Source: JAGQYH01 sp041393015 (GTDB taxonomy: Bacteria > Bacteroidota > Bacteroidia > Chitinophagales > JADIYW01). Taken from it: a stretch of 64,000 nucleotides of DNA. The DNA is taken from positions 186,001-250,000 of the forward strand of contig JAWKKV010000004.1 of NCBI GenBank assembly GCA_041393015.1. The letters run 5' to 3'. The translations under genes and the position numbers were made by a program. The notes beneath the pieces are model-generated. The model saw only the letters and a program-made list of their open reading frames with translations, was not told the origin of the DNA and did no database searches. This document shows positions 27,163-36,135 of this stretch, in pieces. Position 1 is the first letter of the stretch. Each line of letters begins with the position of its first letter.

Positions 27163-27987
27163 ATGTCTTTGAAATCGGTTTTGTTTTTAACAGTTTTGTT
27201 TTGCTTGATGGCTTGCAAAGATGATGCTGTAGAAGAATTGTCTTGCGATCAAATACTATTTGGTATTCCCAATATCAATACCGGTTTAAGCCCTGAGGTA
27301 TGTAAACAAGTTTGTGATTGTAAAGGATATACTCCAAAAGTGTTTTCACCTGAAGAAATTGAATCTTTAAAAGAGTGGGAGTTAACGGTTCCCATTCCTG
27401 AGTTAACGTCTGATCCTTATAACAGTGATGTGCCGGAAGTGGGTACAGGTGTTTGTGCGGTCATAATTGATAATCTTGAAGAAAAAAAATACCATTTACA
27501 AAGTTTTCCAAATGAAGCGGCTGCTACAGCTGCCGGAGCTATTCTCACACACGACGGGCCATGCAACTTATGTTCTTCTTTACAAGATTTATCGGTTTAC
27601 CTAGAGTTTAGAGATTTAGGAACTATCGTAAGAAATTGTGGTTTTGAAAATTTGTTAAGTCCATTTGAGCAGTTAGTTGGTTGCTTAGAAGATATTGGTT
27701 TTGATACGCCATGCGCACAAATTTGGGCGTATAATGCAAAAAATACCCAAACCAAATGTTGGGAACCATGTATAGAAGCCATTTTAAGTGAAGCTTTGTT
27801 TAATGTCATTATTCCATATAATAATGAAGATGGTAGCTTAAGCCCATGTATAGAATGCGATGAAGTAGTGAGTGGTCCCATTTTCAAAGCATATGCCGGA
27901 AGAACACGCAGAAATTCAGGAATTCCAAGTGGTATTTGCAGGTTTTGCGATGGCGTGGTACCCATTGCGCACGATTATCCACTTTAA
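27163..27987 (+). CDS. cysteine-rich lipoprotein, function unknown
   Basis: A 274-residue exported protein with lipobox LMACKDD (Cys near 18). It is rich in Cys, about 20 residues, often as CxxC or CxxxC (EVCKQVCDCKG, GPCNLCSSLQ, KCWEPCIE, LSPCIECDE, GICRFCDG), suggesting disulfides or metal binding outside the cytoplasm. I do not recognise a family. It lies between two TonB-dependent receptor genes on the opposite strand and reads divergently from the heme operon, about 200 bases from its promoter. A link to iron or redox biology is conceivable but not shown. Confidence 0.75.
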   Translation: MSLKSVLFLTVLFCLMACKDDAVEELSCDQILFGIPNINTGLSPEVCKQVCDCKGYTPKVFSPEEIESLKEWELTVPIPELTSDPYNSDVPEVGTGVCAVIIDNLEEKKYHLQSFPNEAAATAAGAILTHDGPCNLCSSLQDLSVYLEFRDLGTIVRNCGFENLLSPFEQLVGCLEDIGFDTPCAQIWAYNAKNTQTKCWEPCIEAILSEALFNVIIPYNNEDGSLSPCIECDEVVSGPIFKAYAGRTRRNSGIPSGICRFCDGVVPIAHDYPL

Positions 27988-27993
27988 ATTACC

Positions 27994-30375
27994 TTATCGT
28001 CTTCTGCCTGAATATTCCATGGCTTCGCCTTTTCCAAAACCATAAGAAAAGCCCAATGTGATAAATCTACCTCGTTGACCTAAGCTGTAGACGTAAAAAT
28101 CATCATCTAATATTTCACTTTCTCTGTTACGAGAGGCGAATACATCTCTAACGCTAACACTAATAATGGCTTTGCCATCTTTGAATTTTTTCCGAACACC
28201 AATATCGGCATGCAAGTTATCGCTTACCTGTCGTTGTACTTCTTTGTATTTTGATTCGTAGTTAGCCGTAATTTCTAAGTCGAAATCTGCCGGAATCTTA
28301 AATTTGGTGGTTAGTTTGGCGGTATACTTATGTGCATTGAAGTCAAATGATTCTCCTTCAAATTCTCCTTTTCTGATGAAGTAATTATAGTTGAAGTCGG
28401 AGGTAAGTGTCATCCATTTGGCCGGATTAAACTTGGCATTAAACTCGGTGCCAAAAGCATGTTTGATGCCAATATTCATGGGCATATAAGTGTTTACATT
28501 ATCCTCAAAAACTGATACTTGTTCAATGATATCGGTAGTGTGTAAGTGATATATACCTAGATTTAATGAAGCTTTCTTAAAAATGTAAATACTGTTTAAC
28601 TCAGTTGAATTGGACAATTCGGGTTGCAAGTTGGGATTACCGGTTCGAATGGTGTAATTGTCTCTTATATTAAAAAATGGATTGAGGTCCCATAATCTAG
28701 GTCTGAAAATTCTTCTGGAATACCCTGCTTGCAAGGATACTTGATCGCTAATTTTATAGGAAGTGTGAAAGGTTGGGAAGAAATCAATATAATTTCTAGT
28801 GTTGCTTTCGTCGGTATTGGCCAATAGTGTATTCAAATGGCTGTATTCCATTCTCAGGCCTAGTTTTACGCCCCATTTGTCGCCTTCGTAGGCGCCGGTT
28901 GAATAAATACCCAAAACATCTTGGCGGTATTCAAACACGTTGGTTAGGCTGTTATTGTTTTCCCAATTATTGGCAATTAAAGTAGAAACAGAGTAGTCGT
29001 TGCTTACATCTTGTAACACATATTGACTGCCTACTTCCATCACAAATTTTTCTGAAAAGGGTTTAGTGTAATCCAAATGAAAAGTATATTTCGCTTCCTT
29101 AAATGCTGTGTTTGATCGCTCATAGTCGTTTTCTGTTCCGCCTAGCAATGTAATGTCTTCAAAGTCAGACGATTGTTTTTTGCCGAAAAAACTGCCTAAT
29201 GCTCCCACCAATAAAGCGTGATCTTCATGCTTTTTTAAGTTCTTTTTATATTGTAATTCGTATTGCCATTTTGGATTTTTGGCTTCAGTAGCTTCCTCAC
29301 GTTGCCATTCTTTAGTGAGTACTTCATCTACGCCTTCGAATTGGCGGTAATTAGTAGTGGAGGGCTGTTTTTCAAACTCGTAAGCAAAATTACCGGAAAT
29401 GGTAAATACACTTGTCGAGTCAATATGATAGTCCGCTCCTAATGTGAGGTTCACGAAACCTTCGTTTCGGTAGTTTTTGCCATCACTGACAATACTCACG
29501 GCCTCACTGTAATCGGTATTGATGTTTTCGTTTTCTCTTGGCAAAGATCTATAACCACCGCCTAGCTGACTAAACATATTAAATTTTTCTGTTCGCCTAT
29601 TTAAACTTAAACCTACGCTGTGATTGTGAGGATAGCCTGTATTAAAAGAGATAGAGCCATTTGCTCCTCTACGTTCTTCTTTTTTAATCACAATATTGAT
29701 GATGCCCGAAGTACCACCAGCTTCGTATTTGGCCGATGGATTGGTGATGACTTCTATTTTCTCAATCATATCTGCCGTAATGGAGCCCAATGCATTGCCA
29801 TCGTCACTTGCCAAAACAGAAGGCTTGCCATTAATGAGCACTTGTACGCCACCGCTGCCCCGTAAACTAATTTCACCTTCAATATTTACATTCACAGAAG
29901 GAACATTGTTTAACACTTCTAATGCGCTGGCACCTGTACTGCTTAAATCTTGCCCTACATTGAACACGCGTTTGTCTAACTTAAATTCCGTTTGAGATTT
30001 TTCAGCCCTTACATTCACTTCATCCAACATTTGGCCGTCTTCGGAAAGTTTAATAACGCCTAAATCCAGTTTGTTCTGACTGCTTGAAACGGCATCAATT
30101 TTTTTGGACTGAAAACCCAAATAACTGATCTCTAGATATATGTTGGCGCTATTGACCACTATTTGAAACTTGCCATCTTCGTCGGTGGTGGTGCCGCTTA
30201 TAATTTCATTGGTGGTTTTATTATAGACGGCTACGGTGGCGAAACTTAAAGGTTGTGAACTATGTGTTTCTACAATGGTACCCGAAATAGATATCTTATT
30301 TTCTTGAGCATTAAGAACTAGCATGTTTAGTGTAAAAAAGCATACTAATGACACTATCTTTAATAAGTGGCTCAT
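27994..30375 (-). CDS. TonB-dependent outer-membrane protein (CarboxypepD-like, OMP_b-brl_3 type)
   Basis: A 793-residue receptor-like barrel. The signal is MSHLLKIVSLVCFFTLNMLVL, then a CarboxypepD-like domain (ISISGTIVETHSSQPLSFAT), a plug (GASALEVLNNVPSVNVNIEG, GGVQVLINGKPSV, IEKIEVITNPSAKYEAGGTS) and a barrel that ends in GFSYGFGKGEAMEYSGRRR. The longer ORF to 30477 adds 34 residues with no signal character, so I start at 30375. The substrate is not predictable. A LytS/LytTR pair is divergent next to it and could control it. Confidence 0.88.
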   Translation of the reverse strand: MSHLLKIVSLVCFFTLNMLVLNAQENKISISGTIVETHSSQPLSFATVAVYNKTTNEIISGTTTDEDGKFQIVVNSANIYLEISYLGFQSKKIDAVSSSQNKLDLGVIKLSEDGQMLDEVNVRAEKSQTEFKLDKRVFNVGQDLSSTGASALEVLNNVPSVNVNIEGEISLRGSGGVQVLINGKPSVLASDDGNALGSITADMIEKIEVITNPSAKYEAGGTSGIINIVIKKEERRGANGSISFNTGYPHNHSVGLSLNRRTEKFNMFSQLGGGYRSLPRENENINTDYSEAVSIVSDGKNYRNEGFVNLTLGADYHIDSTSVFTISGNFAYEFEKQPSTTNYRQFEGVDEVLTKEWQREEATEAKNPKWQYELQYKKNLKKHEDHALLVGALGSFFGKKQSSDFEDITLLGGTENDYERSNTAFKEAKYTFHLDYTKPFSEKFVMEVGSQYVLQDVSNDYSVSTLIANNWENNNSLTNVFEYRQDVLGIYSTGAYEGDKWGVKLGLRMEYSHLNTLLANTDESNTRNYIDFFPTFHTSYKISDQVSLQAGYSRRIFRPRLWDLNPFFNIRDNYTIRTGNPNLQPELSNSTELNSIYIFKKASLNLGIYHLHTTDIIEQVSVFEDNVNTYMPMNIGIKHAFGTEFNAKFNPAKWMTLTSDFNYNYFIRKGEFEGESFDFNAHKYTAKLTTKFKIPADFDLEITANYESKYKEVQRQVSDNLHADIGVRKKFKDGKAIISVSVRDVFASRNRESEILDDDFYVYSLGQRGRFITLGFSYGFGKGEAMEYSGRRR

Positions 30376-30575
30376 AAATTCAATTTGAAATTTTAAAATT
30401 GGTTGCAAGTTAGTTTGGATTTTATAAAATGTAAATTTTAATCTGTGAACAGCTAATGTTTTAGGTCCAACAACCATTTTGTTGATGAACCCATGGTTTT
30501 GGTTGATTAACTTCGCATTTCTGCTGTTAGTAGAAATCTTTTTTTCTTTATCCGAAACAAGCTTACATTTAATAA

Positions 30576-31589
30576 ATGTCTTTTACGCAAAGAAGCTCAA
30601 TTACACCCCAACTGGAATTTGTTTTTCAGTTAGTCTTGCACATAATCGTGTTTGTGTTTTATGCATTTGAAAAGGAAGCTCCTCATTTTGATTATCGATC
30701 CATGTTTTTCTTTATCAATTATGCTCTCGCGGCAGTTATCATCAATTATGTCTTGTTGGGTAAATTCTATTATAAAAAGAAATATGTTTCCTTTTTCAGT
30801 GGTTTGATTCTTATTCTTTTAGCCGTATTTTTAATAGAAGAATTGGTATTAGAGCCGTTCTTTTATCCCAATACGAAAGGATTGAGATTGTCCAATGTAT
30901 TCCTAACCTTATTGGATATTGCACCCATAATTGTCATACTCATTGGTTTTAAATTTGCTTTAGATGCGTTGAAGAAGCAAAACGAAGTAGAAGCACTGCA
31001 ATCGATGGCGCAAGAAAGCGAATTGAAGTATTTGAAGTCGCAGATTAACCCTCACTTCTTGTTCAATAACTTAAACAACCTTTACGCACACGCCATTGAA
31101 GAATCTCCGAGAACACCGGAAATTATTTTAGAATTATCATCCGTTTTACGATATATGCTGTACGATTGTAAAGCCACTTATGTGCCTTTGTCAAAAGAGA
31201 TGGAGCACTTAAAAAGTTATATCAATATAAGTGAACTGCAAATTGGGGAAAGAGGAGAGGTGACCATTCATTCAAATGTAGATGGCAACCTTAAAATTAC
31301 ACCGCTTATCTTGATTGTTTTTATAGAAAATGCGGTGAAGCACAGTACGGCCAGTCAAAGTACAGCGATACAAATTCATGTAGAAGTGACCACCGATGAC
31401 GAGGGCTGGCTGCATTTTCAATGTGTCAATTCCTATCATCAACAATCTAACACTGAATCGCTTTCTAGTGGTATTGGATTAAGTAATGTTAAAAAGCGGT
31501 TGGAAATATTGTATGCCGATGCACATCAATTGGATATTCTTGAAAATGGCGAACTTTATCAAGTAAATTTATCCATGAAGTTAAATTGA
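30576..31589 (+). CDS. LytS/YehU-type sensor histidine kinase
   Basis: A 337-residue membrane kinase. Four hydrophobic segments occupy residues 15-135. Then comes a short coiled linker (ALQSMAQESELKYLKSQ) and the His_kinase domain with the phospho-acceptor region INPHFLFNNLNNLYAHAIEE and the N-box IENAVKHSTAS; a glycine-rich SSGIGLSNVKKRLEILY follows. It is followed immediately by its response regulator, the coding sequences nearly touching. Signal unknown. The neighbouring divergent outer-membrane receptor is a candidate target. Confidence 0.92.
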   Translation: MSFTQRSSITPQLEFVFQLVLHIIVFVFYAFEKEAPHFDYRSMFFFINYALAAVIINYVLLGKFYYKKKYVSFFSGLILILLAVFLIEELVLEPFFYPNTKGLRLSNVFLTLLDIAPIIVILIGFKFALDALKKQNEVEALQSMAQESELKYLKSQINPHFLFNNLNNLYAHAIEESPRTPEIILELSSVLRYMLYDCKATYVPLSKEMEHLKSYINISELQIGERGEVTIHSNVDGNLKITPLILIVFIENAVKHSTASQSTAIQIHVEVTTDDEGWLHFQCVNSYHQQSNTESLSSGIGLSNVKKRLEILYADAHQLDILENGELYQVNLSMKLN

Positions 31590-31606
31590 ATAAGAAGTTA
31601 GAATTG

Positions 31607-32302
31607 ATGAATTGTATTGTCATAGAAGATCAACCGCCAGCACAGCGCATCCTTAAAAAATATATTGCAGAGGTAGACACCTTATCGTTACAAGGTGTTT
31701 TTACGGATGCGATTTCTGCGATGAATACATTGAAAGAGGGCCATATTGATTTGATCTTTTTAGATATTCATTTACCAAAACTATCGGGTATAGAATTTTT
31801 AAAATCATTGCCCACTTCGGCTCATGTTATTTTAACCACCGCTTTTTCCGACTATGCGTTGGAAAGCTATGAATTGAACGTAGTGGATTATTTATTGAAG
31901 CCATTTTCTTTTCAAAGATTTGTAACGGCAGTTTCTAAAGTACTTGTACAAAATGCCACAGACCCAAGTTTGGTATCTAAATCAAAAAAAGAAGTTTTTG
32001 TAAAGTCGGGATATGATATCGTCAAAGTAGATGTTGCCAAAATAATCATAATTAAATCAGATTCTGATTATACTTCATTGGTGTTGGTCGACAACGAGTA
32101 TTTATCTTCAGAATCTTTAAAATATTGGGAGGAGGAATTTCAGGAAAATGAATTTGTACGGGTGCATAAATCGTACATCGTTAATATTGACATGCTGCTT
32201 AAAATTTCCGGCAATAGGATTATTTTGAAATATGGATTAGAAGTACCAATTGGTAGAGCATTTAAAGACAACTTGTTTAACAGAATAAGATATTTAAAAT
32301 AG
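31607..32302 (+). CDS. LytTR-family response regulator
   Basis: A 231-residue two-component regulator. The receiver domain carries the acidic pocket (IEDQPPAQ), the phospho-acceptor in DLIFLDIHLP and the Lys in LLKPFSFQRF. The C-terminal LytTR DNA-binding domain follows (KIIIIKSDSDYTSLVLVDN, EFVRVHKSYIVNIDMLLKI, EVPIGRAFKDN). A TTG at 31586 in frame would add MNKKLEL; the ATG at 31607 gives the usual MNCIVIEDQ opening, so I use that. Partner of the kinase just upstream; the MDR reductase gene follows with one base between. Confidence 0.93.
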   Translation: MNCIVIEDQPPAQRILKKYIAEVDTLSLQGVFTDAISAMNTLKEGHIDLIFLDIHLPKLSGIEFLKSLPTSAHVILTTAFSDYALESYELNVVDYLLKPFSFQRFVTAVSKVLVQNATDPSLVSKSKKEVFVKSGYDIVKVDVAKIIIIKSDSDYTSLVLVDNEYLSSESLKYWEEEFQENEFVRVHKSYIVNIDMLLKISGNRIILKYGLEVPIGRAFKDNLFNRIRYLK

Positions 32303-32303
32303 T

Positions 32304-33374
32304 ATGAAAGCATTAGTTTTTGAGCATTATGGTAAAGCTGAAGAAGTTTTAAAATTGAAAGATATTCCTGATCTAGAACCCAAAGATGGGGAAGTAAAGG
32401 TTAGAATGTTGTACAGCCCGATAAATCCATCAGATATTTATAACACTATTGAAGGCACTTATAAGGATGCGTATAGCAATGCAATATGGAATCTCAATAA
32501 ATTAGATGATGAAGTTGTTGCCGATCCATTTGGTACTAAGCAGATTCCAAAACTGCCACATATACCTGGCTTGGAAGGTGTAGGCTATGTGGTGAAAGCC
32601 GGCAAAGGATTAAGAGGTAAGTTTTTAGTAGGCAAACGAGTAATGGTGCTAGGTGCTGAAAAAGGAAACTGGCAAGAATATAATGTGGTAGATGCCAAGC
32701 AGGCTATACCGGTCAATAAAAATTTAACTGATGAAGAAGCGGCCACTTTTTTTGTGAATCCCGCTACTGCTTTTATTATGGTTAAAAAGGTATTGAATTG
32801 TAAGGAAGGAAGTTTCCTACTACAATCGGCAGCCAATTCTGAATTAGGTAAAATGGTGATTCGATTGGGGAAGCATTATGGTTTCAAAACGGTTAACCTC
32901 ATTAGAAATGAAGATCAAAGAAAGCATCTGCTAGAATTAGGTGCAGATTATGTGATCAATACTGAAAATGAATCGGTAAAGCAACGAGTTTTTGATATAA
33001 CCAATGGCAAAGGCGTTGATTATGCTATCGATCCTGTCGGAGGTAAATTAGGCTCTGAAATGACTCAATGTCTAGGTTTAAAAGGGCACATGTTAGTATA
33101 TGGCACGTTATCCAACCAACCACTTCAATTTGCATCTAGAAATTTGATGACGCCTGTCGCCAAATTGGAAGGTTTTTTTCTAGCCAATTATATGCTTGAT
33201 CGATCCATGCTACAAAAATTATCCATCATTAGACAAGTTGGAAAACTAATTCAAAAAGGTGTTTTAAAATCAGAAATCGGGAAAGTTTATCCGTTAGAAG
33301 ATTTCAGGGCTGCTTTTCAAGAAGTAAATAAAGCTGGCAACCAAGGCAAAGTCTTATTTAAAATTTCTGAATAG
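32304..33374 (+). CDS. MDR-superfamily reductase, MECR/quinone-oxidoreductase-like
   Basis: A 356-residue medium-chain dehydrogenase/reductase. N-terminal half: MKALVFEHYGKAEEVLKL and SPINPSDIYNTIEG. Rossmann half: LQSAANSELGKMVIRLGKH and LGADYVINTENE. The AANS motif and the N-terminal NPSD resemble mitochondrial-type 2-enoyl reductases (MECR/ETR1). No clear catalytic-zinc Cys/His cluster is seen. It directly follows the response regulator gene, so it may be co-expressed with the LytTR pair. I cannot predict the substrate. Confidence 0.82.
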   Translation: MKALVFEHYGKAEEVLKLKDIPDLEPKDGEVKVRMLYSPINPSDIYNTIEGTYKDAYSNAIWNLNKLDDEVVADPFGTKQIPKLPHIPGLEGVGYVVKAGKGLRGKFLVGKRVMVLGAEKGNWQEYNVVDAKQAIPVNKNLTDEEAATFFVNPATAFIMVKKVLNCKEGSFLLQSAANSELGKMVIRLGKHYGFKTVNLIRNEDQRKHLLELGADYVINTENESVKQRVFDITNGKGVDYAIDPVGGKLGSEMTQCLGLKGHMLVYGTLSNQPLQFASRNLMTPVAKLEGFFLANYMLDRSMLQKLSIIRQVGKLIQKGVLKSEIGKVYPLEDFRAAFQEVNKAGNQGKVLFKISE

Positions 33375-33527
33375 ATTTTCAATTCGATATTTTATAAAGT
33401 GCTGATATTGAACAATTTGAGTGTTTTGACGTTACTCTATTATGTCTAATCATTTTACAATAACTGATTTAGTAACCAAGATTAGATGTTTCAAACATTA
33501 TTTTTTAACCTCAAAAATTTATTCATT

Positions 33528-33791
33528 ATGTTTAAGTATAACATGTCATGGGCTGAAGTAATTTTAAGATACATCGTAGGTATTGGTGTTGGTATAGTGG
33601 CCGGAATGTCAGGAAATGTAGCTTTATTGATTGCTGCCTTCTTTATTTTTCTAACTGCAGTAGCAGGCATTTCACCAATTAAGTCGGTACTCGCAAAATA
33701 TACTAATCTATATAATCGAAGTGATTGGAAGCTTTCGAAAGGCATCGTTACCAATCAAGATATCGAAAGAGGTCAAAGCAATTTTGAATAA
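33528..33791 (+). CDS. small YgaP-like (DUF2892) membrane protein
   Basis: A product of about 87 residues with a pair of hydrophobic segments (AEVILRYIVGIGVGIVAG, LLIAAFFIFLTAVAG) separated by a glycine-bearing turn. The LRYIVGIGVG...SPIKSVLAKYTNL pattern matches the DUF2892/YgaP transmembrane pair. The upstream ATG at 33486 adds 14 residues; the ATG at 33528 gives the normal short N-terminus (MFKYNMSWAEVI). No obvious partner genes. Function unknown. Confidence 0.7.
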   Translation: MFKYNMSWAEVILRYIVGIGVGIVAGMSGNVALLIAAFFIFLTAVAGISPIKSVLAKYTNLYNRSDWKLSKGIVTNQDIERGQSNFE

Positions 33792-33862
33792 TACTTTCCC
33801 TGAGCTATACTATCACTAACTCTATTTAACTATATCTTTATAATTTGCCCGATTTGATTTCG

Positions 33863-33870
33863 TATTTTTG
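33863..33870 (+). promoter_or_regulatory. -7 element upstream of tig
   Basis: TATTTTTG followed by CACTCC, a shape commonly seen before housekeeping genes in Bacteroidetes, about 50 bases before the trigger-factor start. No TTG occurs at the ideal distance, so the -33 element is uncertain. Confidence 0.45.
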
Positions 33871-33918
33871 CACTCCTTTTCAGAAAAGAAACTCGAAAGG
33901 GAATTCAAATATTAAAAT

Positions 33919-35292
33919 ATGAATATCACAAAAGAACAAATTGATAGCCAAAATGCTATTTTAAAAGTAGAAGTGGCTAAAGCAGATTACCTTCCTAAAG
34001 TTGAAGAAGCTTTGAAAAAAGCAAGAAAGAATGTTAACATGAAAGGCTTTCGTCAAGGTATGGTGCCATTATCATTAGTAAAGAAAATGCACGGGAATGC
34101 ATTGTTGTATGATGAGGTGAATAAATTGGTCACTGAGCAAATCAATAATCATATTAAAGAAGAAAAATTAGATGTTCTTGGACAACCATTGCCAAAAGCA
34201 GATAATAATGTTCAATTGGACATTAACCATCCTGAAGATGTAACCTTAGAATTTGAATTAGGATTAGCTCCTGAGTTTAATTTAGATGTTATAGATAAGA
34301 AAACTACATTCAATAACTATATCATCAAGGTAGATGATAAATTGGTTGACGAAGAAGTTGAAGGTTTAAGACTGAGACATGGCGTTCAAAAGTTTGTTGA
34401 AGATTCTGTTGTTGAGGAAGGTGATATTTTACACTGTGATGTGATAGAGTTAGAAAATGGCGCACCTAAAGAAAATGGTGTTAAAAATTCTACTCCAATT
34501 GGTTTAAATATTTTCAAGGAAGAGGAGCAAAAGAAATTTTACGGTTTGAAAATTGGCGATTACGCTGATATCAACCTTTTTGAAGCATCAGAGAGAGATA
34601 GAAATTCTTTATTGAAATTCATTTTAGATATCAAAGAAGGCGAGGAACCGGAAGGGTTAGGTGAAAACTTCAGATTGATGATTACCAAGATTGGTAGAAT
34701 GGAAAAAGCGGATTTAAATGAAGCTTTATTCGATAAATTATATGGTGAAGGTGTTGTTAAAACAGAAGAAGAATTAAGAGCCAAGTTAGTAGAGGAAATG
34801 GATACCTATTTCTCAAGAGAAGCGGAAGTAAAAACTAAGAACGACATCATTGAATATTTGTTGGAAGAAGTAAAAATGGAATTTCCATCTAAATTTTTGA
34901 AAAGATGGATTAAGGCTACCAACGAAAAACCAATTACTGACGAGCAAATCGAAAACGACTACGATAACTTTGAAAAAGGTTTAAAATGGTCGTTGATTAC
35001 CAATAAGTTGGGAGAAGAGAATGACATAAAGGCTGAAAAGGAAGAAATTGAAAGTCATTCAATGGAACAACTTAGAAAACAGTTGGAACAATACAATCCA
35101 GGAGGAAATCCTATTAGTGATGCGGACTTGCAAAACTTTAACGCCAGTATGATGGCAAGAGAAGACCATGTCAAAAAGACATATGATGCAGTGATGGAAC
35201 AAAAGTTGTTTACTTTTATCAAAGATGCGGTTACCATTAAAGATAAAGAAGTTACTTTAGATGAGTTTCGCGATTTAAACACTAAAAAATAA
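33919..35292 (+). CDS. tig: trigger factor (ribosome-associated chaperone)
   Basis: A 457-residue product, the usual size. The ribosome-binding domain carries GFRQGMVPLSLVKKMHG near residue 40 (family motif GFRxGxxP). A central PPIase-like region follows (VEEGDILHCDV, GLKIGDYADINLF) and a helical chaperone domain (MDTYFSREAEVKTKND, PSKFLKRWI). It assists folding of nascent chains at the ribosome exit. It is followed six bases later by clpP, and clpX comes next, the common tig-clpP-clpX order. The PPIase domain looks divergent, as often in this phylum. Confidence 0.92.
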   Translation: MNITKEQIDSQNAILKVEVAKADYLPKVEEALKKARKNVNMKGFRQGMVPLSLVKKMHGNALLYDEVNKLVTEQINNHIKEEKLDVLGQPLPKADNNVQLDINHPEDVTLEFELGLAPEFNLDVIDKKTTFNNYIIKVDDKLVDEEVEGLRLRHGVQKFVEDSVVEEGDILHCDVIELENGAPKENGVKNSTPIGLNIFKEEEQKKFYGLKIGDYADINLFEASERDRNSLLKFILDIKEGEEPEGLGENFRLMITKIGRMEKADLNEALFDKLYGEGVVKTEEELRAKLVEEMDTYFSREAEVKTKNDIIEYLLEEVKMEFPSKFLKRWIKATNEKPITDEQIENDYDNFEKGLKWSLITNKLGEENDIKAEKEEIESHSMEQLRKQLEQYNPGGNPISDADLQNFNASMMAREDHVKKTYDAVMEQKLFTFIKDAVTIKDKEVTLDEFRDLNTKK

Positions 35293-35298
35293 TCACTT

Positions 35299-35976
35299 AT
35301 GGATCACAACGAATTTAGAAAATACGCCGTTAAGCACAAAGGAATGTCAAGTCTTCATTTGGAGAACTATATGGGGCAATCAATTGTGGGATTAACACCA
35401 AATGTTATTGAAGAAAGACAATTAAATGCTACGGCAATTGATGTGTTTTCAAGATTAATGATGGATAGAATTATCTTTTTAGGTACTGCTATTGATGATT
35501 ATGTAGCCAATGTAATTACGGCACAACTATTATTCTTACAATCTTCTGATCCATCAAGAGATATCCAAATTTATGTCAACAGTCCGGGTGGTAGCGTATA
35601 TGCTGGATTAGGTATTTACGATACCATGAACTATATCACTTGCGATGTAGCAACACTTTGTACCGGAATGGCAGCTTCTATGGGCGCAGTATTGTTAGGC
35701 GCTGGAGAAAAAGGTAAGAGAAGTGCATTAAAGCACAGTAGAATTATGATTCACCAACCTTCCGGTGGAGCACAAGGGCAAGATAGTGATATCCAAATTG
35801 TAGCGAAAGAAATTGGGAAGTTGAAGAAAGAATTATACGAAATCTTAAGTGATTGCACCGGTCAGCCTTTCGAAAAAATTGAAGCAGATAGTGATAGAGA
35901 TTACTATATGCGTTCTGAAGAAGCTAAAGCATACGGTATAATTGACGAAGTTTTAATTAGAAAGAAAGAAGACTAA
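35299..35976 (+). CDS. clpP: ATP-dependent Clp protease proteolytic subunit
   Basis: A 225-residue serine protease that forms the tetradecameric ClpP barrel. The nucleophile is in GMAASMGAVLL (Ser), the His in HSRIMIHQPSG, and the Asp lies in the following region; an N-terminal pro-segment of about 30 residues precedes the core. It degrades unfolded proteins delivered by ClpX, the next gene 159 bases away. ATG start at 35299, six bases after the tig stop, implies co-transcription. Confidence 0.95.
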   Translation: MDHNEFRKYAVKHKGMSSLHLENYMGQSIVGLTPNVIEERQLNATAIDVFSRLMMDRIIFLGTAIDDYVANVITAQLLFLQSSDPSRDIQIYVNSPGGSVYAGLGIYDTMNYITCDVATLCTGMAASMGAVLLGAGEKGKRSALKHSRIMIHQPSGGAQGQDSDIQIVAKEIGKLKKELYEILSDCTGQPFEKIEADSDRDYYMRSEEAKAYGIIDEVLIRKKED

Positions 35977-36135
35977 TCTATTTAGCTTTTAACTTTTAAT
36001 TGTATCAGCTTTTGCCTTTAAGGGTACATTGATATAAATTGCGACCAATTGAAGGCAGCGATTTGTACTTTAATCATGTATAAACGGTACAATGGATTTT
36101 TAATTTGTACTTTTAGGAAGTCTTAAATTTAAATA

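Noticed and set aside
30376..30477. 34-residue N-terminal extension of the OMP_b-brl_3 receptor
   Set aside because: It lacks signal features and sits before a clear signal peptide at 30375.
31586..31606. TTG start for the LytTR regulator
   Set aside because: The ATG at 31607 gives the standard receiver-domain start.
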